Positions 37,879-46,153 of a stretch of DNA of 64,000 nt are shown in pieces. The DNA comes from Henriciella pelagia (GTDB lineage: Bacteria > Pseudomonadota > Alphaproteobacteria > Caulobacterales > Hyphomonadaceae): contig NZ_NCSU01000011.1 of NCBI RefSeq assembly GCF_002088945.1, positions 372,001 through 436,000 of the forward strand, given 5' to 3'. The position numbers were made by a program, and so were the translations under genes. The notes beneath the pieces were generated by a model. The model did no database searches, was not told the DNA's origin, and was given only the letters and a program-made list of their open reading frames with translations. Within the stretch, counting starts at the first letter, position 1; every line of letters begins with the position of its first letter.

Positions 37879-38672
37879 GCCGCGCGTTTTCTCCCTTCTG
37901 GGCCGTCTTTCGAAGCGACGGTCGTTTTCTGCTTGGAAAGCTGCGGCTTCGGGTGATACTTTGCCCCTTTAAGCCAGAGCTTCAGAGCTTCCCAATGAAT
38001 AGCAAGATTTACGCCCAACGTCGAAAAAGGGCGGATTATGGCGGCGGTCAGCAGCTTGCTGTCGGTTGCGCTTTGCGCCCGTGTTGCAAGCGATGCCATG
38101 TGCTGAGGCTTACCGTCTTTTGTCGTGGTTACACCGAGGCGGATGCCGCGCTCTGTAACCTGCAGTGAGAACTCATATGTTCCCGAAACATCGAAGAAGG
38201 GCGACACGTGAAATGATTTCGGCGCAGCGTGTCGACTCCAGGAACCGTTGAGAGCTGCAGTATAGCAATGCCTTTCTCCAAACGTGTTCCGCACTTCGTA
38301 GATGATGCCAACTGGTGTGTTTCCATCGGACGCCACCCAGAGCGATATCGGTGCAAACTTGTATCCAGTGTGACGGGGAAACGTGACCAGCTTGATATTA
38401 AGCCTGTCGGCAACCACACCGGCTTTGAGCAGTTCGTTCTCGGCCCAGTCGCGAAGCGGTACGGCACCGCAAGCACCATGGTCCCTTTGACGGAAGGCGA
38501 ACAGATTCGCCTTGTCGACACTAAACAATGAGCATTGTTTATGAACCTCATCCAAGCGGTCGATGTCGATTTCGATCATGAAGACCTTGTAGATGAAGCT
38601 GGACTGAAAGGGGGCAAAGCGCCGGTGCCGGGTCTTCCCATAGTGAAGCTTAAGAGGATAATCTAATCTCAC
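37875..38672 (-). CDS. DUF1365 family protein
   Basis: 265 aa from GTG 38672, whose bases overlap the TGA of the amine oxidase gene (GTGA); a longer reading adds 27 non-family residues. DUF1365 start YPLKLHYGKTRHRRFAPFQSSFIYKVF, then the conserved IDRLDE, NLFAFRQRDHG, and a C-terminal HWEALKLWLKGAKY typical of the family. Function not established; it almost always pairs with this amine oxidase and Cfa, suggesting a shared lipid-modification pathway. Confidence 0.88.
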   Translation of the reverse strand: MRLDYPLKLHYGKTRHRRFAPFQSSFIYKVFMIEIDIDRLDEVHKQCSLFSVDKANLFAFRQRDHGACGAVPLRDWAENELLKAGVVADRLNIKLVTFPRHTGYKFAPISLWVASDGNTPVGIIYEVRNTFGERHCYTAALNGSWSRHAAPKSFHVSPFFDVSGTYEFSLQVTERGIRLGVTTTKDGKPQHMASLATRAQSATDSKLLTAAIIRPFSTLGVNLAIHWEALKLWLKGAKYHPKPQLSKQKTTVASKDGPEGRKRAA

Positions 38673-39994
38673 GAACGAACCCTCGTGACTGCGCGCTCGG
38701 ATGGAACGAAGCGAGGCTGAAGATCGACCGTTTCGACACCCTCTGCAGCCCATTCAACCGCGCCGCCGAGCGACAGCGCAGCCCGCAACCCACTCTTCAG
38801 GCCGTCTTCATGAAAGCCGGAGCCCAGCCACGCGCCAGCATACCAGATGCCGCGCTCTCCCTGAAGGCGTTCAAGCGAGCGTTTGGCGGCATCGGCGGCA
38901 GCGTCGAACTGCGGGTGGTCAAACTCGACCTGCAGAAAAGTGTCCGCTGTGGCTGGCTGTTGTTTGGGGTTAAGCGTCACAAAGAGTGGCTTGTCCTGCG
39001 GTAGGTTCTGCAACCGATTCATCCAGTAAGTCAGGCAGATTGATTGATCGCTGGACTGGGTTCCAAGAACGTTCCAGCTCGCCCAGGCGGCACGCCGCGC
39101 TGGCATGAAGTCGGGGTCGCGGTGCAGGATAATCTCGTTCGGACGGTAGCGAATGGAGCCCAGCAGGAATCGGGGCATTTCGAATTGCTCTGAAAGGAGG
39201 CTGCGTGCCTGGTCGGAATGAACCGCCAGGATGACATCGTCGAATATCTGGTCGGGGGCGCCGTTAATACTCACGCGCACCTTGGTCCCGAAGGGCGTCA
39301 CTTGTTTTACAGGGCTACCGAGTTTGAGGCGCGCTCCCAGTGCGTTCTGAACTTTGCGGACATAGGATTGAGACCCGCCAGACACGGTCCGCCACTTTGG
39401 GCGTTCCTTGTGCATCAGCCGGTGGTTTTCGAAGAACCGGAAAAAGCTAAGTGCCGGATATTCAAGAATCTCTCCGGGAGGCGTCGACCAAATAGCACCG
39501 CCCATCGGCAGGATGTAATTTACCTGAAAATCTCTAGAGAATCGGTGACGGTCCAGCCAATAGCCCAGGCTTTCCGATTGAACATCACCATTCGCCAGCG
39601 CTGCACGCGCGGTATCGTTGAATCTCAGAATCGTTCGCCAGAACCGATGAAACCGTGGCCGGAAAAGATTCCGTTTCCGAGCAAACATGCCGGTTATGGT
39701 CGATGCCCATTCAAACCCGTCTGGATTAGATACGGCAAAGCTCATATCGCTTTGCTCGGTAGCCACATTTAGCGCGTCGAAGAAGCCTGTCAGGTTCGGA
39801 TAGTTCAAACCGTTATAAACGATAAAGCCCACATCGACATCGATCTGCGCGCCATCATAATCGACAGAGACAGTATGGGCATGACCGCCCGCCCGGTCTC
39901 TTGCTTCGAACACAGTAATATCAGCTGTGTTTCGAAGGGCGTAGGCTGCGCCCAGTCCGCTTATTCCGGATCCAATGATAGCGATCTTCTTCAT
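38669..39994 (-). CDS. FAD/NAD(P)-binding amine oxidase-like protein
   Basis: 441 aa. Dinucleotide-binding start KKIAIIGSGISGLGAAYALR and VFEARDRAGGHAHTV, then the amine-oxidase/desaturase-like core (VDVGFIVYNGLNYPNLTGFFDAL, LPMGGAIWSTPPGEIL) and the C-terminal FAD site (GIWYAGAWLGSGFHEDGLKSGL). This family belongs to the RpoE-controlled set with DUF1365 and cfa; a role in fatty acid modification has been proposed but not seen here. Overlaps both neighbours by 4 bp. Confidence 0.88.
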   Translation of the reverse strand: MKKIAIIGSGISGLGAAYALRNTADITVFEARDRAGGHAHTVSVDYDGAQIDVDVGFIVYNGLNYPNLTGFFDALNVATEQSDMSFAVSNPDGFEWASTITGMFARKRNLFRPRFHRFWRTILRFNDTARAALANGDVQSESLGYWLDRHRFSRDFQVNYILPMGGAIWSTPPGEILEYPALSFFRFFENHRLMHKERPKWRTVSGGSQSYVRKVQNALGARLKLGSPVKQVTPFGTKVRVSINGAPDQIFDDVILAVHSDQARSLLSEQFEMPRFLLGSIRYRPNEIILHRDPDFMPARRAAWASWNVLGTQSSDQSICLTYWMNRLQNLPQDKPLFVTLNPKQQPATADTFLQVEFDHPQFDAAADAAKRSLERLQGERGIWYAGAWLGSGFHEDGLKSGLRAALSLGGAVEWAAEGVETVDLQPRFVPSERAVTRVRS

Positions 39995-41460
39995 GCCGGT
40001 TCCTGCTTCTTTAGTGTATCCCAGGCCTCGAGCGCACGCTGGCGTCCTTCGGAATGGTCTATGATCGGTTTTGGATAGGTTTCACCCAGAGTGACGCCTG
40101 CTTTCTCAAGCGTCTCCTGATCGGCTTCCCACGGAGCGTGGAGGTGTTTGTCGGGCAGGCCCGCGAGTTCCGGACACCATTTGCGGACATACTCACCCGT
40201 TTCATCGAATTTCTGGCCCTGCGTGATCGGATTGAACACGCGGAAATAAGGCGAAGCATCTGCGCCAGAGCCTGCTGTCCATTGCCAACCACAGGCATTG
40301 GACGCCGGATCTGCATCTACGAGCGTATCCCAGAACCAGGCTTCCCCGTCCTGCCAAGGGGTGAGGAGATGTTTGGTGAGCAGGGATGCGACAATCATCC
40401 TGACCCGATTGTGCATCCACCCTGTCGTCCACAGCTGGCGCATGCCGGCGTCTACGATCGGATAACCGGTCTGACCTTTCTGCCAGCGTTCCAGACGGGA
40501 CGCATTCGGCCGCCACGGCATACTGTCGAACCGGTCATTGTAATTTTTCCGGGTCATTTCCGGATTGTGGTAGAGAAGAACATAGGAGAATTCGCGCCAC
40601 ACGACTTCCGAGAGGAACGTCCAGGCGCTGTCATCCTGCTTGAAGCCATGGTTTATCTTTGACGTCACCGAACGCCAGATCTGAGCCGGGCTGATTTCGC
40701 CAAACGCCAGGTGCGGAGAGAGGCCTGAAGTTCCGTCTTCAAGGTCAGGCCGATTTCGGGCCGATTTGTATTCGCGAAGACCATTGTCGAGGAACCGTTG
40801 AAGCCGGGCTACAGCCCCATCCTCGCCTGGTGTCCACTTGTCGTCAAAACCAGACGACCAGTCAGGGTCCGTGGGGTGAAGTCCCCAATCCTCGATGCGA
40901 TCGCCGTCAATACCTTGGCCTCCAAGCTTTTCTGGAGCAGGGAAGGGCGCCGGAGCCTCGTAGCACGTCTTGACGGCGCGCCAGTACGGCGTGAACACCT
41001 TGTAGTACCCGCCAGATGAGGTCTTGATGGTCCATGGCTCTGTCAGCAGTGCGGTGGTGAAGCTTTCGGCGCAGAGCCCGTCATTTGCTAGCGTTTCCTT
41101 CAGATGACCGTCGATATCGCGTTCAGCTCGTCCATATCGACGCCCCCAATACACGCCTGCCGCATCGATTTCCTTGACGAGGTCCATGACGACCGCACCG
41201 GGGTCTCCTTTTCGGCAGATGAGTTTCCCGCCACGGCTGGAAACATCCGAGCGAAGTGATTTCAAAGATTTATCCAGCCACCAGAGCGAGGCTCCCCCCA
41301 GTCCTCGCAGTTTGGCGTGCTCTTCCAGGACGTAGAGGCAGATAATCTCAGCGCCCGTCTCGACCGCTGCTGCAATTGCTGCATTGTCGCGAAGGCGCAA
41401 ATCACGTCTCAGCCAGACGATCAGTTTTTTACCTTTGAGGTCTGGCAGTATCGCCTCCAA
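39991..41460 (-). CDS. phrB: Deoxyribodipyrimidine photolyase, class I
   Basis: 489 aa. Light-driven repair of cyclobutane pyrimidine dimers. The antenna domain starts LIVWLRRDLRLRDNAAI; the FAD domain carries DLEDGTSGLSPHLAFGEISP, WREFSYVLLYHNPEM, MRQLWTTGWMHNRVRMIVA and WQWTAGSGADASPYFRVFNP. The most likely start is TTG 41460; no ATG allows a full antenna domain, and there is no obvious ribosome site. An ECF-type promoter lies only 17 bp upstream, so the mRNA may be nearly leaderless. First gene of the four-gene operon. Confidence 0.93.
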   Translation of the reverse strand: MEAILPDLKGKKLIVWLRRDLRLRDNAAIAAAVETGAEIICLYVLEEHAKLRGLGGASLWWLDKSLKSLRSDVSSRGGKLICRKGDPGAVVMDLVKEIDAAGVYWGRRYGRAERDIDGHLKETLANDGLCAESFTTALLTEPWTIKTSSGGYYKVFTPYWRAVKTCYEAPAPFPAPEKLGGQGIDGDRIEDWGLHPTDPDWSSGFDDKWTPGEDGAVARLQRFLDNGLREYKSARNRPDLEDGTSGLSPHLAFGEISPAQIWRSVTSKINHGFKQDDSAWTFLSEVVWREFSYVLLYHNPEMTRKNYNDRFDSMPWRPNASRLERWQKGQTGYPIVDAGMRQLWTTGWMHNRVRMIVASLLTKHLLTPWQDGEAWFWDTLVDADPASNACGWQWTAGSGADASPYFRVFNPITQGQKFDETGEYVRKWCPELAGLPDKHLHAPWEADQETLEKAGVTLGETYPKPIIDHSEGRQRALEAWDTLKKQEPA

Positions 41461-41476
41461 TGTGTGCGTTCTGGTT

Positions 41477-41506
41477 TGTGTACGTGTGGAGACAGGATTT
41501 GGATGA
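41477..41506 (-). promoter_or_regulatory. ECF-type promoter candidate before the photolyase operon
   Basis: On the minus strand TCATCC (41506-41501), an 18-bp spacer, TACACA (41482-41477). It shares spacing and both elements with the candidate before chrR (TGATCC-N18-TAACAA), with one -35 mismatch. Confidence 0.45.
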
Positions 41507-41605
41507 GTCTGAAGTGAATTACACCGCGAGCTGGCGCTACGAAGCGTCCTTCTCTAGAAGACGGCGCATGACGAATGCGACGCGGCGGGCGACAGGAGAC
41601 AGTGC

Positions 41606-43063
41606 ATGAGGCAAGAACTCGTCCGCCTGCTTGATGAGGCCCGCGGCAAGACAGTGCTCTGTGTCGGCGACATCATGCTGGACCGTTTTGTATATGGCTC
41701 GGTGACCCGGATTTCGCCTGAATCGCCTGTGCCGGTGCTGCATAAGTCGCGCGTGTCCGAAATGCCGGGTGGTGCCGGAAACGTTGCACGAAATCTCGCA
41801 GCCATGGGCCTCAACGTTATCCTCGTTGGCTGTGTCGGAGACGATGAAGACGGTCAGCGTCTCTCGGCGCTCATGAATGAGCAGCCCGGTATTGAGGCGC
41901 GTCTGGCACGATCGTCATCCTGTCAGACAATCGTGAAAACGCGATTCATTGCGAGCAATCAGCAGCTGTTGCGCGTCGACACAGAAGCGCATCAGCCGGA
42001 CATAGGCGCCGCAGGCGCGGTGGTTTCCTCAGCCATTTCCGCCGCGCTATCGCGCGATGATTGCAGCGCCGTCGTCATTTCCGATTACGCCAAAGGGAGC
42101 GTGACGCCAGCGATTGTTCAGTCATGTGTCGATGCAGCGAGGAGCAAGAGCTTGCCGGTCCTGGTTGACCCCAAAGCGAAAGACCTCAGCATTTACCGGG
42201 GTGCGCGTCTGATCAAACCGAACGCTCATGAACTTGCGGCGGCTGTGGGGCGAGCATGTGTTGACGATGCCCAAATCGAGCGCGCTTTAACAGAATTGAA
42301 GACTCAACTGCCTGAAACGGTTCTTGTTGTTACGCGTGCGGAGAAGGGGATGTCCTGGTTGTCCGACGGAGCTGTGAAGCACCGAAGAGGCGAAGCGCGC
42401 GAAGTTTATGACGTCTCTGGCGCTGGCGACACGAGCATGGCGGCTATCGCTCTCGGATACGCCGCAGGTGCCCCACTGGAACTCTCGGTCGCGCTTGCTG
42501 TGACGGCGTCCGGTATTGCCGTCGCCAAGGCCGGGACAGCGACCGTGTCCGCCGATGAAATCCGCCGCGTCCTCGAACCCCAGCATCACGGACTGCAGGC
42601 GCCAATAGTCGACCATGACAATCTGGCCAAGCGGAGGGCTGAGTGGAAAAAGGCCGGGCTGCGTGTCGGCTTTACGAATGGGTGTTTCGACATTCTGCAC
42701 CCCGGCCACCTCAAGCTGCTACAGGAAGCGCGCTCGCGATGCGACCGGTTGATCGTGGCGATCAACTCAGATGCATCGGTGAAGCGCTTGAAGGGTGAAA
42801 CCCGCCCGATCAATGACGGCGCAGCCAGGACGGCGATCATGGCTGGTATCAGCGCGGTCGATGCCGTCACTATGTTCGAAGAAGACACGCCAGAAGCGCT
42901 CATTAGGCTCCTGGTTCCCGACATCCTCATCAAGGGTGGAGACTATACCGTCGAAACCATTGTTGGTGCTGACACCGTGCTTGCCGCAGGCGGCGAAGTG
43001 CACATCGTGCCCCTCGAGCCGGGTCAATCCACAACGCAGATTATCGAGCGGTCCCGGTCCTAA
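41606..43063 (+). CDS. hldE: Bifunctional heptose 7-phosphate kinase / heptose 1-phosphate adenylyltransferase
   Basis: 485 aa. Two steps in ADP-heptose synthesis for the LPS core. Residues ~1-320 are the ribokinase-like sugar kinase (CVGDIMLDRFVYG, GGAGNVARNLAAMG, YDVSGAGDTSMAAIALGYAAG). Residues ~345-485 are the nucleotidyltransferase: VGFTNGCFDILHPGHLKLL (near residue 352) with HxGH, and NSDASVKRLKGETRPIN. Good CAGGAGAC ribosome site. Stop overlaps the convergent DUF3089-like gene by 4 bp. Confidence 0.95.
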   Translation: MRQELVRLLDEARGKTVLCVGDIMLDRFVYGSVTRISPESPVPVLHKSRVSEMPGGAGNVARNLAAMGLNVILVGCVGDDEDGQRLSALMNEQPGIEARLARSSSCQTIVKTRFIASNQQLLRVDTEAHQPDIGAAGAVVSSAISAALSRDDCSAVVISDYAKGSVTPAIVQSCVDAARSKSLPVLVDPKAKDLSIYRGARLIKPNAHELAAAVGRACVDDAQIERALTELKTQLPETVLVVTRAEKGMSWLSDGAVKHRRGEAREVYDVSGAGDTSMAAIALGYAAGAPLELSVALAVTASGIAVAKAGTATVSADEIRRVLEPQHHGLQAPIVDHDNLAKRRAEWKKAGLRVGFTNGCFDILHPGHLKLLQEARSRCDRLIVAINSDASVKRLKGETRPINDGAARTAIMAGISAVDAVTMFEEDTPEALIRLLVPDILIKGGDYTVETIVGADTVLAAGGEVHIVPLEPGQSTTQIIERSRS

Positions 43064-43956
43064 TTGCCCCGGTCACCCGATATGTCCTCGTCCTGATTGG
43101 GGCGACGTATCGGCGCCACGTCGACGACTTCGTCAGCCGCCCAGGAATCAAACGGCTCTGCCGGCTTGACGGCATTTGCATCGAGCCACTCCGAAAGGAC
43201 CGCAGCTCGGCTTTCCAGCGCAGGGATAAAGGAGTCGCCTGCAATGAAGGTCCGCTTGGGATGGGGAAGACTAGGCAATATCCACCTCTTTCTTGAGGGT
43301 TCTGAACCAAGTTCGACCTTTAGAACGCAGGCCTCGAATGCATTGCTGCACGCACCGACGCTTTCGTCCAGGCTTTCAATGGCGCTGGACGCCGGGACAA
43401 TGATCCCGCCAAAGCGCTCCCGGAAGATATCGTCTGAAGGCAGCGCTGCCACGACTGCGGGTACGAACTCTTCCGCGCCTGGCGCGATCAGAATAACAAC
43501 GCCGCGATCGCGATTGTCTACGGTCAGGTAACGCGTGAAGCCATCCTGAATATCGGTCTTCGAAGTGTTGATCGCTTCAATGCGTGGCTTTCCGGTCAGA
43601 GCAGGCGAAGGAGATCGGAAAGATGGCGCGTACAGGCTCAAATCACTGTGCTGCAGACCTGTCTCGGACAGGAAGGACTTGAATGAATCGTGGATATCAG
43701 GCGCGTCCGCCGCAACAAGGCCTGCAGGCGCGGGGTGAAAAGAGGGCGGGGCAACCACAAAAAGATCCACTCCCCAGGGTGTCACCCAGCCGCCATCTGT
43801 GTCTTCAGATGGTCTTTCCAGCCACACATCGTCGTAAAAGAAGTCAGGGGCCGGCGGAATTGTATCTGACCGACCGATAAATGAGGTATAAATCAGGTCC
43901 TTGAAAACGAACCAGCCTACGAGAACAACAAGGATAGCGATCAAGCCGCGGCGCAT
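43060..43956 (-). CDS. Divergent DUF3089-like protein (alpha/beta hydrolase type)
   Basis: 298 aa. One N-terminal membrane helix (LIAILVVLVGWFVFKDLIY), then a region like DUF3089 hydrolase-fold proteins: WVTPWGVDLFVVAPPSFHP and LSLYAPSFRSPSP match the family WxxP, DxFYVHPT and YAPxYR pattern loosely. The usual VHPT reads VAPPS and I do not see a nucleophile GxSxG, so it is divergent and perhaps non-catalytic. The C-terminus is acidic. It sits first-to-last with DUF6285 and a phosphotransferase on the minus strand. Assignment is tentative. Confidence 0.45.
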   Translation of the reverse strand: MRRGLIAILVVLVGWFVFKDLIYTSFIGRSDTIPPAPDFFYDDVWLERPSEDTDGGWVTPWGVDLFVVAPPSFHPAPAGLVAADAPDIHDSFKSFLSETGLQHSDLSLYAPSFRSPSPALTGKPRIEAINTSKTDIQDGFTRYLTVDNRDRGVVILIAPGAEEFVPAVVAALPSDDIFRERFGGIIVPASSAIESLDESVGACSNAFEACVLKVELGSEPSRKRWILPSLPHPKRTFIAGDSFIPALESRAAVLSEWLDANAVKPAEPFDSWAADEVVDVAPIRRPNQDEDISGDRGN

Positions 43957-44336
43957 TAGACTTCCTTCAGTGCCTGCAACAGTCCCGAATATGACGGTTG
44001 ATCCACCTTTACCTGCGCAATTGCGGTCTTTTTTAGATGACTCATCAGCTTTGCTGAATTTGCCGAGATTTCTCTTGCTCTCAGGCGCCGGCTCAACTCG
44101 TCATTGAGCACGCTCAGTTCCTCTTCGTCTGGCAGGTCCAATAGTAACTGGAGTCGAGCGCGCTCTTCCGCATCATTCGTCTCGCGGGCCCGAATGTCGC
44201 GGCTGATGGTGCCGAGAACATTTGACGCGACTCTCGCATGGAATGCGGAGCGGCCGGTAAGTTCCGGCATAGCCGTTTCGTCCACGAATGTCTTCACCGC
44301 CTCTACAAGCTCGGCAACGCTCGGCTGGTTATACAT
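43956..44336 (-). CDS. DUF6285 domain protein
   Basis: 126 aa helical protein: PSVAELVEAVKTFVDETAMPEL, FHARVASNVLGTISRDI, then LLLDLPDEEELSVLNDELSRRLR. This fits DUF6285, whose genes regularly follow an aminoglycoside-phosphotransferase-like gene, as here, with adjacent stop/start (44336/44337). One base is shared with the next gene. Likely a partner of the kinase; biochemical role unknown. Confidence 0.7.
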   Translation of the reverse strand: MYNQPSVAELVEAVKTFVDETAMPELTGRSAFHARVASNVLGTISRDIRARETNDAEERARLQLLLDLPDEEELSVLNDELSRRLRAREISANSAKLMSHLKKTAIAQVKVDQPSYSGLLQALKEV

Positions 44337-45335
44337 TTACTGCTTCTCCAACAGATTCATGAGGTCGATTTCTGTTTCCGACACGCGGCGTCCGATGGCG
44401 GCTCGTTCAACATTTGGTGCAGCGCCAGACCGATAGGACTCGTACATCATCATGCACATGATGCCCCACTTAAGACTTCCCAGGATTTCCCACCAGTCGA
44501 TATCGGCAGGCGTGAAGCTTGCTCCGCCGGCTTCAGCATAAGCACTCAGCAGCGCTTCGACATCGCCAAAGCCACCCAACCGGTTCTCAGACTGGCCGAA
44601 CCGCCAGGAATTTACACACATCCATGCAATGTCTTCTCTGGGGTCACCAAGATGGGCGAGTTCCCAGTCAAGAACTGATGCAAGGCCGGTTTCGTCAACC
44701 ATGATATTGCCCAACCGGAAGTCGCCGTGAACCAGTACGGGCGGTAGCGGCTTGGGCGCATTGTCCTGAAGCCAGACAACGGCAAGGTCAAAGACCGGGC
44801 GACGAATACCGGTGGTCTGATAGGTTTCATCGTAGCGCTTAAGTTGATCGAGGCCTCCGCTGACTTTCAAGGCTTCTATGCCGGTCGGCGAGATGGAGTG
44901 AATGCCCGCGAGTGCCGTGCCGCATTGACCAGGCAATGCTGCACGGGCCTGCCCGAATCGCTCATCGCGCAATATACGCCTTGCGATCGTCTCCCCAGAT
45001 ACACGGCTCATGAAAAAGCCTTCTCCCAGGCCGTCGCATTCTTCGAGGACGTAAAGAACCTTAGGAACCGGCACGCCGACTTCGGCGGCCTTGGCGATCA
45101 ACTGGGCTTCGTTCGAAAGACCAATTGCATTCGACTCCGGCGTGGTTGCAGTCGCGGCTGGAGAGCGGCGCAGAATAATGTCGGGTGGGGAATCTGTCCC
45201 TGTGAGGGACAATAGCCATGTTTCCTGGCTGGCGCCTCCCGACAGGCGATCGGCGGCCGCCAGCTTCGCCGATCCGTTGTAAATCCGTTCAATGACAGCA
45301 GATAGCCTGCGTTCGAAATCTTGTAGCTCACTCAT
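44337..45335 (-). CDS. Phosphotransferase (APH/ChoK-like) family protein
   Basis: 332 aa from ATG 45335 (MSELQDFERR); a start at 45371 would add 12 unlikely residues. Kinase-like fold: GGASQETWLLSL near the N-terminus, Brenner motif VLVHGDFRLGNIMVDE with catalytic Asp, and SVLDWELAHLGDPREDIAWM with the metal-binding Asp. Relatives are linked to acyl-CoA dehydrogenase-like proteins (ACAD10/11 type) rather than antibiotic resistance. Nearby acyl-CoA genes are not adjacent here. Divergent from DUF502. Confidence 0.85.
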   Translation of the reverse strand: MSELQDFERRLSAVIERIYNGSAKLAAADRLSGGASQETWLLSLTGTDSPPDIILRRSPAATATTPESNAIGLSNEAQLIAKAAEVGVPVPKVLYVLEECDGLGEGFFMSRVSGETIARRILRDERFGQARAALPGQCGTALAGIHSISPTGIEALKVSGGLDQLKRYDETYQTTGIRRPVFDLAVVWLQDNAPKPLPPVLVHGDFRLGNIMVDETGLASVLDWELAHLGDPREDIAWMCVNSWRFGQSENRLGGFGDVEALLSAYAEAGGASFTPADIDWWEILGSLKWGIMCMMMYESYRSGAAPNVERAAIGRRVSETEIDLMNLLEKQ

Positions 45336-45412
45336 CTTCGCCACAATTAACGGAAAGAAGATCACTTCCAAGCCATACTCGACGTAAACCCTTTGGACCC
45401 AGGAGCGCCTTG

Positions 45413-46153
45413 ATGCCCAAAAGACGCAAGAAAGACAGTGGTTTGATGGACATAGAGCCTAAACCCCAGCGTCTCAGCGTCTGGGCCTGGCTGCGCGGCC
45501 GCTTCCTCGCCGGCATGGTGATCGCTGCACCCATCGCAATCACGATCTTCGTCCTGCAATTCCTGATCAACTTCATCGACAACCGGGTGAAGCCGCTTCT
45601 GCCGCCGTTAATCCAGCCAGAAACCTATACAAATTATGCTATTCCGGGCTTCGGCGTCCTGGTGATGATTGTTGCGCTGACCATCCTTGGTGCGATTGCT
45701 ACGAACCTCATTGGTCGATCGGTCATCAGCGCAACCGACCGGATCCTGTCCCGCATTCCGCTTGTCCGGAACGTCTATGCGGCCTTCAAACAGCTCACGG
45801 AGGTGTTAGCGAACAATCAGCAAGCGTCCTATGACCGCGTCGTGATGGTAGAGTATCCCAAGCGAGGGTCATGGTGCATCGGCTTTGTTGCATCTGAGGC
45901 GAAAGGTGAGATCCGGCACCATCTGGGGCCGGAGTTCATCGGTGTCTTCGTTCCGACCACCCCCAATCCGACGTCCGGCTTTCTCATGTACGTGAATAAG
46001 TCCGAATGCATAGATCTCGAAATGTCCATTGAAGAGGGCGCGAAGATGATCCTTTCGGCGGGACTCATCGTGCCGGAAAAGGTCCAGCCAGAAACCGATC
46101 ACGCTGCTTCAGCTGGCATTCCGACTGAGCGGACTGAGCAACTCCCGCAATAA
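45413..46153 (+). CDS. DUF502 membrane protein
   Basis: 246 aa from ATG 45413, 7 bp after AGGAG. Two membrane helices (FLAGMVIAAPIAITIFVLQFLI and YAIPGFGVLVMIVALTILGAIATNLI), then the DUF502 signature RIPLVRNVYAAFKQLTEVL, FVASEAKGEI and VFVPTTPNPTSGFLMYV. Inner membrane, function unknown. Its last 45 bp overlap the end of recG on the opposite strand. Confidence 0.9.
   Translation: MPKRRKKDSGLMDIEPKPQRLSVWAWLRGRFLAGMVIAAPIAITIFVLQFLINFIDNRVKPLLPPLIQPETYTNYAIPGFGVLVMIVALTILGAIATNLIGRSVISATDRILSRIPLVRNVYAAFKQLTEVLANNQQASYDRVVMVEYPKRGSWCIGFVASEAKGEIRHHLGPEFIGVFVPTTPNPTSGFLMYVNKSECIDLEMSIEEGAKMILSAGLIVPEKVQPETDHAASAGIPTERTEQLPQ

Noticed and set aside
44337-45335. Antibiotic resistance phosphotransferase
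   Set aside because: The APH-like motifs fit, but the sequence type and DUF6285 partner point to a housekeeping kinase-like group; no resistance context.
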